Source: Bacteroidota bacterium (GTDB taxonomy: Bacteria; Bacteroidota; Bacteroidia; AKYH767-A; OLB10). Taken from it: a DNA stretch of 64,000 nucleotides. A model generated the notes under the pieces. That model had not been told where the DNA came from. It searched no databases and saw nothing but the letters and a program-made list of their open reading frames with translations. The translations under genes were made by a program, and so were the position numbers. The first letter of the stretch is position 1. Each line of letters begins with the position of its first letter. Of the stretch, positions 36,110 through 44,423 are shown in pieces. The stretch is taken from the NCBI GenBank assembly GCA_016714535.1, contig JADKDR010000002.1, forward strand, positions 434,001 to 498,000, in the 5' to 3' direction.

Positions 36110-36787
36110 TTATTTTATAGAATCTTTAGAGGTATGCATCATAAAACCAAATCGCTTGCCAGTTTCAATATTAGTAGACGTGCGTGTTTTTATTTCTAGC
36201 AACGTGGTTTGTATCATACTATCGTATGGCATAGCTTGTGGATCAATATCAATACAATATTGAAGTATATCTTGTAACATCGAATTTACCTTTTCTTCCG
36301 AAACTACATCGGTATCGAAGCGATTGTAAAGAAGGCCAATTTGTTTTTTGCCTTCCATAAAAAAGTGTTTCTCTTTATTTACAAAAATTCTAGCTACAAG
36401 TAATCCTAAGTCCTGCTCACGATTGAACTTGAAAGTGTCGGCCGAAAAGTTGTACACATAAATCATCCCACAAAAGGCTAATAGCGGGTCTTTTTTTGTG
36501 TAATTTAGTTTGAGAATGGGGTGCGAATGATCAAAGGTAAGCACCGAAGGATGCATGATAAAAATGAGAACTTCGTTGGCTACTTTAAAATGAATTTCGA
36601 GATGGCCACGGTCTTCAAATACTACCTGCAAGCGTGGGTCAGATGCATTAATGGCTGCTTTAAGGCTTTGTTCAAGTTTTAGTAGCTCTGCTTTTATTAG
36701 TTCGAAAGCGCTTTTGGTACTTGCAAATACATCAAGCGCTGTACTTCCTTTGTTTATTAGTCCCTTTATTATTGGTTCTGTCATCAA
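36110..36787 (-). CDS. Conserved cytoplasmic protein of unknown function
   Basis: 225 residues with no signal peptide or membrane segment. A helical start (STALDVFASTKSAFELIKAE) is followed by a mixed alpha/beta body: RLQVVFEDRGHLEIHFKVANEVLIFIMHPSVLTFD, LLAFCGMIYVYNFSAD, MEGKKQIGLLYNRFDTDVVSEEKVNSML. The Phe/His-rich central part could be a small-molecule-binding pocket, but I recognise no family. The gene lies 15 bases upstream of the OsmC gene on the same strand and is likely in one operon with it, so a stress role is possible. Confidence 0.6.
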   Translation of the reverse strand: MMTEPIIKGLINKGSTALDVFASTKSAFELIKAELLKLEQSLKAAINASDPRLQVVFEDRGHLEIHFKVANEVLIFIMHPSVLTFDHSHPILKLNYTKKDPLLAFCGMIYVYNFSADTFKFNREQDLGLLVARIFVNKEKHFFMEGKKQIGLLYNRFDTDVVSEEKVNSMLQDILQYCIDIDPQAMPYDSMIQTTLLEIKTRTSTNIETGKRFGFMMHTSKDSIK

Positions 36788-36867
36788 GTTACTTTTTATA
36801 ATTAATTAATAACAACGCAAAGTTATTAAAACTGTTTTTAGTCAATTAAAATAAAATTTTAAACCTT

Positions 36868-37692
36868 TTGCAACGTTTACTTTTACAAACAAATAATATC
36901 CTATCATCTGTGCGCAAGTTTCGCAACATACTAATTATAGTAGCAGCTGTTTTTTTTATTTACAGTTACCATAAGCAAATTATGCGGGTAGGGTACAAGG
37001 CGTATAGGTATATTAAAGCAAAGCGGGTAGTGCCTGTATATGGCAAGCATCAGTTTTCATTTCCCAATAAGTACGCTATTCATGGAGTGGATATATCTAA
37101 ATGGCAAGATGAAATAAATTGGAGGCAACTAAAATCATGTAATCTTGATGGTGATACCATTCAAATGAAGTTTGTATTTATAAAAGCAACTGAAGGGGCG
37201 CTGTACGAAGATCCTATGTTTAGCGACAATTGGGAGGCGGCCAAAGAAGTGGGAATAGCCAAGGGCGCATATCATTTTTATCGACCTAAAATTAATTCGA
37301 CTATACAGGCAAGTAATTTTATTCAAAGCGTGCAACTGATGAAAGGCGACCTTCCTCCGGTAATTGATATTGAAGAAACCGATGGTAAATCGAAAAAGGA
37401 AATCGTAAAGGGGTTAAAGAATTACATTGAAATTATCGAAAAAAAATATGGAGTAAAACCAATCATATATAGCAATGTCAGTTTTATTGAAGATTACCTT
37501 GCCGATGACTTTTCGGAATATCACTTTTGGGTAGCGCATTATTATGTAAGCGATTTACACAAGATACCCGGTATCAAAAATTTATTTTGGCAACACCATG
37601 ACAAAATCAGAATTTTTGGTTGCGCCAATCAAATTGATGCAAATGTTTTTTTAGGAGATGAAGGACTTTGGAAAAAGCTGCTAATTAAATAG
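36868..37692 (+). CDS. Glycoside hydrolase family 25 (lysozyme-type) membrane-anchored protein
   Basis: 274 residues. A signal anchor (about residues 19-33, ILIIVAAVFFIYSYH) is followed by a GH25 catalytic domain: YAIHGVDISKWQ (catalytic-site Asp), FVFIKATEGALYEDPMF, GAYHFYRP, LPPVIDIEETDG (the catalytic DxE pair), PIIYSNVSFIEDYL, WVAHYY and FWQHHDKIRIFGCANQIDANVF. GH25 muramidases cut peptidoglycan. It should sit on the periplasmic face of the inner membrane for cell-wall turnover; no phage genes are near. The start is TTG at 36868; a GTG at 36910 is an alternative. Confidence 0.9.
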   Translation: MQRLLLQTNNILSSVRKFRNILIIVAAVFFIYSYHKQIMRVGYKAYRYIKAKRVVPVYGKHQFSFPNKYAIHGVDISKWQDEINWRQLKSCNLDGDTIQMKFVFIKATEGALYEDPMFSDNWEAAKEVGIAKGAYHFYRPKINSTIQASNFIQSVQLMKGDLPPVIDIEETDGKSKKEIVKGLKNYIEIIEKKYGVKPIIYSNVSFIEDYLADDFSEYHFWVAHYYVSDLHKIPGIKNLFWQHHDKIRIFGCANQIDANVFLGDEGLWKKLLIK

Positions 37693-37698
37693 CCAAGG

Positions 37699-37956
37699 TT
37701 ATTTTGCCGTATGCAAATGGAATTGCTCATGACCGTTTATAGTTACTACATGGAGTATATAGGCTCCATGTTTTAAGCGACCTACTTCAATCATTTTTTC
37801 AAAATTAGTTCGCCCCGATTTAAAAATTCCGGTATGAATGATAAGCCCTTCGCTGTCTAGCAAACTTATTTCGATATCACCAATTTGGTCATCACAGCTA
37901 AGCAACAAGGTATAATTGCCTGTAAGGTCCGACCTTAGCAAACTTTGTACTTTCAT
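37699..37956 (-). CDS. Small protein resembling an isolated T9SS C-terminal domain
   Basis: 85 residues. The pattern DIEISLLDSEGLIIHTGIF ... RLKHGAYILHVVTINGHEQF is the seven-strand sandwich layout of a T9SS sorting domain: Asp/Glu-x-G turn, G-x-Y-x-L-x-V, closing strand. There is no signal peptide and no N-terminal cargo. It could be a standalone fold-mate kept in the cytoplasm, the tail of a decayed gene, or a gene with a missed upstream part. Convergent with the GH25 gene (7 bases apart). Confidence 0.55.
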   Translation of the reverse strand: MKVQSLLRSDLTGNYTLLLSCDDQIGDIEISLLDSEGLIIHTGIFKSGRTNFEKMIEVGRLKHGAYILHVVTINGHEQFHLHTAK

Positions 37957-38120
37957 TTTTTTGTGTTGGTGTAAGTAATGTGGTTAGTGTATTGTGCACC
38001 TTTACAATACGAAACAAAAGTATTAATTAGGAAGTTGCCATTACTCCAAAAAACCAGAACTACAATTAATTTAGTAACAGGAATACTAACATAAAAAACA
38101 GACGCAAGGCTTGGAGTTGC

Positions 38121-38726
38121 CTAATCTTTGCCTTCTATTTCAGTTACACCGCCCGAAATAACAAACTTCATCATCTCGGTGCCCGCGGCATTGATGGGGG
38201 TCACATTGCTTACAGGAACAATTACTAGTTGCCCATTAAAGCCATATGAAAAAGGAAGATATACGGCAACTTTGTGTTCGCCAAGCCCAAGTTCACTCCG
38301 GTCGCTTTGGGTAATAAAACCGATACGTTGTACCTGTGCCTCTTTTTCTACCAACACCAGTACAGGATGATTAAATCGTTTTTTTTCGCCCACAAACGCT
38401 TCTATCAAATCTTTAATACTTGAATATATTAGTTTTAATAATGGAGTGCGTTCAAATAGACTGTCAATAAAAAGCAAAACCGGATTGCGCACTATATGAG
38501 TGGTTAGTATTCCGAGTAAGGTAACAATCCCAATGATGGATAATATTCCCAAGCCCGGCAATTCGAATGTATAATCTTTTGTAATCCGAATAGGAATATG
38601 AAATGGAATAAGACTATCTACCCACGCTATGCCCTTTAACAAAATATATAAAGTAAGTACAACAGGTACTGTAACAAGCGCGCCTTGCAAAAAATAGTTG
38701 AGCAGTATTTTTATAAAGTTTTTCAT
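38121..38726 (-). CDS. DUF502 family membrane protein
   Basis: 201 residues from ATG 38726. An upstream in-frame extension to 38942 would add 72 residues unlike the family and is rejected. Two transmembrane helices (about residues 15-31, ALVTVPVVLTLYILLKG, and 55-73, GILSIIGIVTLLGILTTHI) flank a loop. A soluble domain follows: ERTPLLKLIYSSIKDLIEAF, HPVLVLVEKEAQVQRIGFIT and VAVYLPFSYGFNGQLVIVP are DUF502 marks. Function unknown; plants and many bacteria have relatives (COV-like). Confidence 0.9.
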   Translation of the reverse strand: MKNFIKILLNYFLQGALVTVPVVLTLYILLKGIAWVDSLIPFHIPIRITKDYTFELPGLGILSIIGIVTLLGILTTHIVRNPVLLFIDSLFERTPLLKLIYSSIKDLIEAFVGEKKRFNHPVLVLVEKEAQVQRIGFITQSDRSELGLGEHKVAVYLPFSYGFNGQLVIVPVSNVTPINAAGTEMMKFVISGGVTEIEGKD

Positions 38727-38886
38727 TGAGAATTTTTTAATTTGCTTTGGCAAAATTAATACGCCCAGGCTATTATACTTGCCGTATTTTAATGTAAATA
38801 TTTCAGTTGTTAACATCTCAAACTTGCAAGCGATATAAATTGTAGCTATACTTGAAGCATCTATAAAACATAAAGAGCTGTCACCA

Positions 38887-39333
38887 ATGAAGAAAATACT
38901 AAATCTGTTTATCGCGCTCCTAATGGGCATTAGTGCATCCATGGCGCAGGAATCGCTTAAAGAAAAAGAAGTGCCTAAGCCTGTTATCGAAGCATTTAAG
39001 GGTGAGCATAGCGATGTGGAAAAGGTTCGATGGGAAAAATATAAGGGCCGCTATCAGGCAGTTTTTTCTGTCGAAAAAAAGGAAACGACCATTGCCTATG
39101 ACAGAACAGGAAAATTATACAGTACCCAAAAGCAAGTTGATAAGACTGAGCTACCCACAGGATGCGAGTCGTACCTGAACGAAAAGTTTGAAAAAACAAA
39201 AATTCTGGATGTGCTTAATATTAATATCAATGACAGTATTGTGTACTCAGTAGCCATGAAATGCAAAAAGGGCGACTATGAAATATTCTTTGATAAAGAC
39301 GGAAAGTATTTAAAAAAGAAAAGTTACAACTAA
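38887..39333 (+). CDS. PepSY-like (DUF2874-type) periplasmic protein
   Basis: 148 residues with a signal peptide (MKKILNLFIALLMGISASMAQ). Two halves each follow a PepSY-like/DUF2874 fold: VIEAFKGEHSDVEKVRWEKY, GRYQAVFSVEKKETTIAYDRTG, then YSVAMKCKKGDYEIFFDKDGKYLKKK. Such small periplasmic proteins are numerous in Bacteroidota and have unknown roles, perhaps as protease inhibitors or binding proteins. Divergent from the DUF502 gene. Confidence 0.8.
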   Translation: MKKILNLFIALLMGISASMAQESLKEKEVPKPVIEAFKGEHSDVEKVRWEKYKGRYQAVFSVEKKETTIAYDRTGKLYSTQKQVDKTELPTGCESYLNEKFEKTKILDVLNININDSIVYSVAMKCKKGDYEIFFDKDGKYLKKKSYN

Positions 39334-39359
39334 GACGATATACGTTCTCTTGAGTTAGT

Positions 39360-40016
39360 TTAAATTTCCATTTCAGGTTCGTTGCCGGTGGTCATAAGTT
39401 TTCCGGCAGTTGCATTTATTACCTGGTCTACGGATATGCCCGGTGCACGTTCTACCAGTCGGAATCCTTCGCCAGCTATCACATCAACTACGGCAAGTTC
39501 GGTTACTATACGCTTTACGCAACGCAAACCGGTAATTGGCAAACTGCAGGAAGGCAGCAACTTCGATTCTCCTGCTTTGTTTACATGTTGCATGGCAACA
39601 ATAATGTTTTTTGCCGATGCAACCAAGTCCATTGCTCCACCCATTCCTTTCACCATTTTTCCTGGAATTTTCCAGTTGGCAATATCTCCCTGTTCACTAA
39701 CCTCCATTGCACCTAAAATAGTGAGGTCAACCTTTTGCGAACGTATCATGCCAAAACTCATAGCACTATCAAAAAACGAACTGCCCGGCAAGGTGGTTAC
39801 TGTTTGTTTGCCAGCATTAATAAGATCGGCATCTTCTTCGCCTTCAAAAGGAAAAGGACCCATACCTAATAATCCATTCTCGCTTTGCAATACAACAAGC
39901 ATTCCTTTTGGTATATAATTCGCCACCAAGGTAGGTATGCCTATACCAAGATTTACATAATATCCATCGCGCACTTCTCGCGCTATTCGTTTCGCAATAC
40001 CATTCTTATCAAGCAT
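39360..40016 (-). CDS. scoB: 3-oxoacid CoA-transferase subunit B
   Basis: Beta subunit of a two-chain CoA-transferase that moves CoA between succinyl-CoA and 3-oxoacids such as acetoacetate. 218 residues, normal for subunit B. NLGIGIPTLVANYIP and LQSENGLLGMGP contain the catalytic Glu (E46) that forms the CoA thioester. GSSFFDSAMSFGMIR, WKIPGKMVKGMGGAMDLV and GLRCVKRIVTELAV are family marks. Subunit A (scoA) is usually adjacent but is not found next to it here. Confidence 0.95.
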   Translation of the reverse strand: MLDKNGIAKRIAREVRDGYYVNLGIGIPTLVANYIPKGMLVVLQSENGLLGMGPFPFEGEEDADLINAGKQTVTTLPGSSFFDSAMSFGMIRSQKVDLTILGAMEVSEQGDIANWKIPGKMVKGMGGAMDLVASAKNIIVAMQHVNKAGESKLLPSCSLPITGLRCVKRIVTELAVVDVIAGEGFRLVERAPGISVDQVINATAGKLMTTGNEPEMEI

Positions 40017-40082
40017 TCTTCTTAATTTTTTTTACAAATAAAATTTTTTAGTTTGAGCACTGCAAAATATGTTAATAATAAC

Positions 40083-40955
40083 TTATTTAATGATTCTGTA
40101 GTTTTGATACGGACGAATACTTATTCCCAGGTAATTATCGAGCCAATTAATAAGCCGGTACTTTAAACGCAGTTTTTTATAAGTTAAGTCGTGCTCAAAT
40201 TTCCAGTTTTTTGAAGCAATGCGATTTCGCATTACTTCGGGATGTGTTCCTTTAAAAGGAATAAGTGAGTCAATTCCTGAATAATCAAATTGATTTTCTT
40301 TGCTCACCATTTGTTTTACAGTTTCATCGCTGTGCCAAAGTTTATGAAAACTTTGTTGTTTTAGCTGTTGCGCTTCGGGTGGTTTTACCCATCCATAGTG
40401 ATAGATAAATGCATCGGCAGGTTTTACTTTCAATGGTTTGCCGTTACATTGAAACCCCTGTGCATCGCGAAAAGAGATAATCTGTTGATTTCTGCGTATA
40501 ATGCGTACCTCATGCTTATACCACTTTCGCGAATCAGCAACATAATCATACGAACCGTAAAAGTGAACGTAGTTGAAAACTAAACCCTGCACCCTCAGGT
40601 CATCTTTGTAGGTGTACATCTGATTACGTATATGGTTACCGTAACGCTCGTGCACTACCTCATCGCCTTGTATATAAAAACACCAGTCTGCTAGCGGATT
40701 GGTCGCGTTAAAGGCTTTCATGGTTTCTTCTGCCAATACCCGGCCTCCGGCACGGAGCGTATCGTCCCAAACCGTTTCAATTATTTTTATTTTAGGGCTT
40801 TGTATAGATTGTATAAGTTCAAGCGTATTATCGCTGCTCTTTCCAACTGCCACCACCACCTCATCGCAATAAGGTAAGATGGATGCAATGGCTTCGGTTA
40901 CAGGATAATCAAAGGTAATGGCATTGCGAATAAATGTAAACCCGCTTACAAACAT
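40083..40955 (-). CDS. Family 2-like glycosyltransferase
   Basis: 290 residues with a GT-A type start (FVSGFTFIRNAITFDYPVTE, SILPYCDEVVVAVGKSSDNT) and the acidic motif WCFYIQGDEVVHE (about residues 92-104), where a DxD-like metal site is expected. A His/Trp-rich C-terminal part (FIYHYGWVKPPEAQQLKQQ) is typical of a branch of GT2 proteins of unknown acceptor. Cytoplasmic or membrane-associated. It stands before scoB on the same strand after a 66-base gap; functional linkage is doubtful. Confidence 0.85.
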   Translation of the reverse strand: MFVSGFTFIRNAITFDYPVTEAIASILPYCDEVVVAVGKSSDNTLELIQSIQSPKIKIIETVWDDTLRAGGRVLAEETMKAFNATNPLADWCFYIQGDEVVHERYGNHIRNQMYTYKDDLRVQGLVFNYVHFYGSYDYVADSRKWYKHEVRIIRRNQQIISFRDAQGFQCNGKPLKVKPADAFIYHYGWVKPPEAQQLKQQSFHKLWHSDETVKQMVSKENQFDYSGIDSLIPFKGTHPEVMRNRIASKNWKFEHDLTYKKLRLKYRLINWLDNYLGISIRPYQNYRIIK

Positions 40956-41165
40956 GGCATAGGTTGTAGATTATTTACAGGCAAATATACGCTTGCCTTT
41001 TAGGCAGCCAATTAATTTGCTAAACAATATACATTTACAATTGCTTAGCAAGCAAGGCAGCTATCTTTTGTTGCCCTATTATAGGTAGTTATCGTAGGTA
41101 AGGGCTTAAGTTAAACTGGTAGTATTAAAAATAGATGTAAGTTGGTAGAACTGAAAAAAAATAAA

Positions 41166-41186
41166 AGCCCCGCTATTAGCGGGGCT
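41166..41186 (-). terminator. Rho-independent terminator of the DUF6341-like gene
   Basis: AGCCCCGCT (41166-41174) pairs perfectly with AGCGGGGCT (41178-41186). On the minus strand a T-rich tract (TTTTATTTTTTTT) follows the stem, so it ends minus-strand transcription from the gene at 41214-41447. Confidence 0.85.
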
Positions 41187-41213
41187 CGATTACTTTTGCT
41201 GGCGTATTAATAA

Positions 41214-41447
41214 TTAATTGCCATTGCCTTCTGATAGGTAATTGCGCTTGCCTTTTTCTACTCCGGCCTCATACACCATCCAATAAATGCAACCAAAAGC
41301 AGTAAGAAAAATGAATATCCAATTGGTTAATACACCTATATATGGAAGAGGTTTGAACAGGAAAAGGAAGATATCTCCTATAAAATGCCAAAATGCTGAG
41401 TACATACTATTAAAAATTGATTCTAAATTTGCGGCAAAAATAATCAA
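41214..41447 (-). CDS. DUF6341-like small membrane protein
   Basis: 77 residues with two hydrophobic segments (about residues 19-36 and 40-59). The phrase LTNWIFIFLTAFGCIYWMVYEAG resembles DUF6341 proteins of Bacteroidota, and the neighbour is a DUF6427-type protein, the usual partner in other genomes. Start uncertain: ATG 41447, or an internal ATG (MYSAFWHFIGDIF) at 41405. A strong terminator follows. Function unknown. Confidence 0.7.
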   Translation of the reverse strand: MIIFAANLESIFNSMYSAFWHFIGDIFLFLFKPLPYIGVLTNWIFIFLTAFGCIYWMVYEAGVEKGKRNYLSEGNGN

Positions 41448-41478
41448 TACTTTATTGTAGGCAAGGCCTTTATCTTAT

Positions 41479-42462
41479 ATGCTAAAGATTCTTAAAACAT
41501 CTCCCATTTTTCCCTTAATTTTTATGGTGGTGTGCGGCATATCGGGCTGGGCACTTGGCTTTACAAGGTATTTCAGAGTCGATACTACGGCCGATACGCT
41601 TGTTGCGCAATGGCTAATGTCCTATTTTCAGTCATTGCCCCACCGGATTACCATCATTATACTAACTTCGTTAGTGATACTGCAGGGGTTTTATTTAAAT
41701 TACATTATGAACCGCAACGAAGTCTTGTATAAGAATTCGTGGTTGCCATCGGTATTTTATGTATTGATAATGGGATTGTTTGCCAGGAATTTCACCTTTT
41801 CAATTCATATAGTGGTTATTTCGTTAATCTTAATAGTGCTTAATAATGTATTTCGACTTTATAAGTTAAACGAAGCCAAGTCGTTAAATTTTGATACAGG
41901 TGTATTGATAGGTGTAATAGCGTGTTTACAACCTCAGGCGGCTTTGTTAATTGTGTTTTATTGTACGGTTATGTTCATTTTGCGTGCGGTAGTATTGCGC
42001 GATATACTCATTGCCTGTCTTGGTTTTACTTTGCCATATCTTACAGTTGCCACCACCTGCTTCATACTCGATATACCCATGTCTTTTGACCGCATAACAG
42101 GCTTTAAAGCAATCGGTGTTTCCATTCCTTTTGTAGACTATTATCATAAGGTTTCAATTTTTACTTTAGTACTGCTCCTATTTTGCCTTACTATTTCGTT
42201 GCTTAAACTATCCGGAAATTTTTATAAAAATGTTATTAGAACGCGTAATATGCAACAAGTGCTTTTTATACTTTCCATTTTTGGCATTGCATATATTTTT
42301 GCTTTCCCAAATGAGAATTCCTTTCGCTATACTCTTTTTATTGTCCCATTGTCTGCATTAGTTTCTTACTATTTTGTTGCGGCCAGAAGATGGCTCATTG
42401 CCGAAATTCTTTTTACACTTATCATTGGGCTTATGTATTTTAAACTTTACAAAGCCTCTTAA
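41479..42462 (+). CDS. DUF6427-like polytopic membrane protein
   Basis: 327 residues, about nine transmembrane helices and few charged loops. Marks of this uncharacterised family: an N-terminal ILKTSPIFPLIFMVV, HIVVISLILIVLNNVFRLYKLNEAK, GVLIGVIACLQPQAALLIVF and FRYTLFIVPLSALVSYYF. It is divergent from the DUF6341-like gene, 31 bases apart, so the two share a short promoter region. In other Bacteroidota this pair lies next to upp or purD; those are not seen here. Confidence 0.75.
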   Translation: MLKILKTSPIFPLIFMVVCGISGWALGFTRYFRVDTTADTLVAQWLMSYFQSLPHRITIIILTSLVILQGFYLNYIMNRNEVLYKNSWLPSVFYVLIMGLFARNFTFSIHIVVISLILIVLNNVFRLYKLNEAKSLNFDTGVLIGVIACLQPQAALLIVFYCTVMFILRAVVLRDILIACLGFTLPYLTVATTCFILDIPMSFDRITGFKAIGVSIPFVDYYHKVSIFTLVLLLFCLTISLLKLSGNFYKNVIRTRNMQQVLFILSIFGIAYIFAFPNENSFRYTLFIVPLSALVSYYFVAARRWLIAEILFTLIIGLMYFKLYKAS

Positions 42463-42465
42463 TTC

Positions 42466-44421
42466 TTATTCTCTAAGCGCTGCATTTACTTCCATTTTTA
42501 TCATTGGTGGCGCTAGCGTATGCGTATAGTTGAATTCAAATATAGCATCTGAACGAAGTGAAAAAAGTTCGAGTTTTTTGCCAATTGATTGTTGCAGAGA
42601 ATCGAAATGTTCAGCGTCTTTTATGCTTGCCTGAAGCAAAAAGGTGATATTTAATTTTTCTGAAGTAATATCAACCTTGATTTCAATATCGGGCGTATGC
42701 ACGATAAACAAATTGCTGCAGTAACCAGCCAACTCGCACAACAGCAATGGCGGAAGGCTCCATTCCTCAGCTTCTTCTGCTCCGGTAATTTCTATTGTAA
42801 ATCGAATGCGACTATCATGTGCCAATTTTATAACGTGCATTAATGTTTCCAATAATTGTATTTCGTCTGTTAGCTTTACTGTGTCGGTATTACTTATAGC
42901 AAGCACATTGCGCATGTATAACGATAGTTTGCTTAGCAGTAAATTGGCATTATCTACATCGCCCGATTTTATTTTTTCATTTATACTATCAAGACACAAA
43001 ACTACAAATGCCGGATTATTGCGGGTTCGGTTTATTCGATTTTTGAGTAGACTACTTTGCTCCTCTACTTCTGCTTGATGAATACGCAACTCTTCGGCTG
43101 TTTTGCTATGTTTTATACTCTCTCTTTTTAACTTATAATAATTGGAACCTACTCTGAATAAAAGTATTGTCAATACTACCATGATGGGTATGAGTAAGTA
43201 ATACAACTCCTGCCAACTCATTTTGGTTACATGCAAGTATTCATTTTTGCTTTCCAATTGGTGCCGTTGTTTGTCTTGAATGCTTAATTTATAAGCTTGT
43301 TGCAGGGCGATAATATTTTCATGGTTGGTAAGTGAAGTAATGCTATCCTTTAATAGTTGATTTTGTTTAAAGGATTCATAGGCACTCTTGTAATCTTCAA
43401 GTTTATACTGGGTGTTCACTAGTAGGTCGAGTCCTTCAATCAATAATTGATGCGAGTGTTGCTTTTTTAGCATAGGTAGTAGTTGCGTTAGACTTGCCTG
43501 TGCGATTGCGAATTTTTTTTGTGCTAACTCTGTTTTTATTTCAGCTATTTTTAGTTTGTGTAAAAGTTGTTCAGGTAGCTTTTGTACTGCAGTTTCTTTG
43601 GCTTTGGCAATGTTGGCGGCAGCTTGTTGCACATCTCCCTTCGCAAGATAGGCATCGCATAAGGCAATGAAGGCTTCGGTAATTTCTGATTTAATGCCTA
43701 GTTTTTTTTGAACTGCCAGATTATTTTCTAAATACTTGATTGCAACGTTATGTTCATTTTTAGCGGAATGTGATTTTCCTAGAAACAAATTATTTTGGCC
43801 AATTCCAGGAGTAATACCTTGTTGTATGCATATGGCAAGTGACTTTTCAAAAGTAGGAATAGCCTCATTAAAATTTTTCCAGTCATAATACATGCGGCCT
43901 AGCGAGTAGGTTGCGTGCGCTTTAGCGCCCGCGTTTACTTCTTGCCGCTCAGCAACCTGAGCAGCTTCTATAAATGATTCGAGTGCCTGTTGCTTCAATT
44001 GTTGCTGACTTAATATATACCCCCTGTTACATAATGTTCCAGTCAGAAAATTGAAATCTTTTGCTGTTCGGCCATGTGCCAATGCCGAATCATAATACCT
44101 GAGTGCCAAGTTGTTTTGGTTATAGTTTTCGTAAAATCGAGCATAATAACTATACGCCCTCGACAATAACAAAGGGTTTTGGCTACTATGTGCCGTATCA
44201 TACAATTTAGCTACACATTTATATGCTTTTGCACTATCGTTGGTGAGAAAATATCGTATTAGCTCAAAATAGGATTTTGCCAGTGTTGTATCGTTTGCTG
44301 ATGCTTTAATCTTTTTTTCAAGAGCAAGAGCAATCGTGTCCGCTTGGGCAAATAAGTAAAAGCCATTGTGCATGCTAACGAAAAGCAATAAACAAAACAG
44401 GTAATGCTTGTAACGCTGCAT
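42466..44421 (-). CDS. TPR sensor with degenerate (kinase-dead) LytS-type histidine-kinase domain
   Basis: 651 residues from ATG 44421, 2 bases after the stop of the kinase gene upstream. A signal peptide (ending GFYLFAQ) is followed by several periplasmic TPR repeats (ARAYSYYARFYENYNQNNLALRYYDSA, and others), a transmembrane helix (YYLLIPIMVVLTILLF) and a cytoplasmic HisKA_7TM/LytS-like domain. Where active kinases have DPHF, this protein has NNPAFVV, so the phospho-accepting His is Ala (near 43010). The N-box ENAIW is LCELAG, and no DNGIG G-box is found. It should be unable to phosphorylate or bind ATP normally. Likely a partner or regulator of the adjacent active kinase. Confidence 0.8.
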   Translation of the reverse strand: MQRYKHYLFCLLLFVSMHNGFYLFAQADTIALALEKKIKASANDTTLAKSYFELIRYFLTNDSAKAYKCVAKLYDTAHSSQNPLLLSRAYSYYARFYENYNQNNLALRYYDSALAHGRTAKDFNFLTGTLCNRGYILSQQQLKQQALESFIEAAQVAERQEVNAGAKAHATYSLGRMYYDWKNFNEAIPTFEKSLAICIQQGITPGIGQNNLFLGKSHSAKNEHNVAIKYLENNLAVQKKLGIKSEITEAFIALCDAYLAKGDVQQAAANIAKAKETAVQKLPEQLLHKLKIAEIKTELAQKKFAIAQASLTQLLPMLKKQHSHQLLIEGLDLLVNTQYKLEDYKSAYESFKQNQLLKDSITSLTNHENIIALQQAYKLSIQDKQRHQLESKNEYLHVTKMSWQELYYLLIPIMVVLTILLFRVGSNYYKLKRESIKHSKTAEELRIHQAEVEEQSSLLKNRINRTRNNPAFVVLCLDSINEKIKSGDVDNANLLLSKLSLYMRNVLAISNTDTVKLTDEIQLLETLMHVIKLAHDSRIRFTIEITGAEEAEEWSLPPLLLCELAGYCSNLFIVHTPDIEIKVDITSEKLNITFLLQASIKDAEHFDSLQQSIGKKLELFSLRSDAIFEFNYTHTLAPPMIKMEVNAALRE

Positions 44422-44423
44422 TC

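Noticed and set aside
36868..37692. Phage endolysin
   Set aside because: GH25 enzymes are found in phages, but this one has a membrane anchor and chromosomal neighbours, so a cell-wall housekeeping role fits better.
38727..38942. N-terminal extension of the DUF502 protein
   Set aside because: The extra 72 residues are unlike the family and precede a well-placed ATG followed by the first conserved helix.
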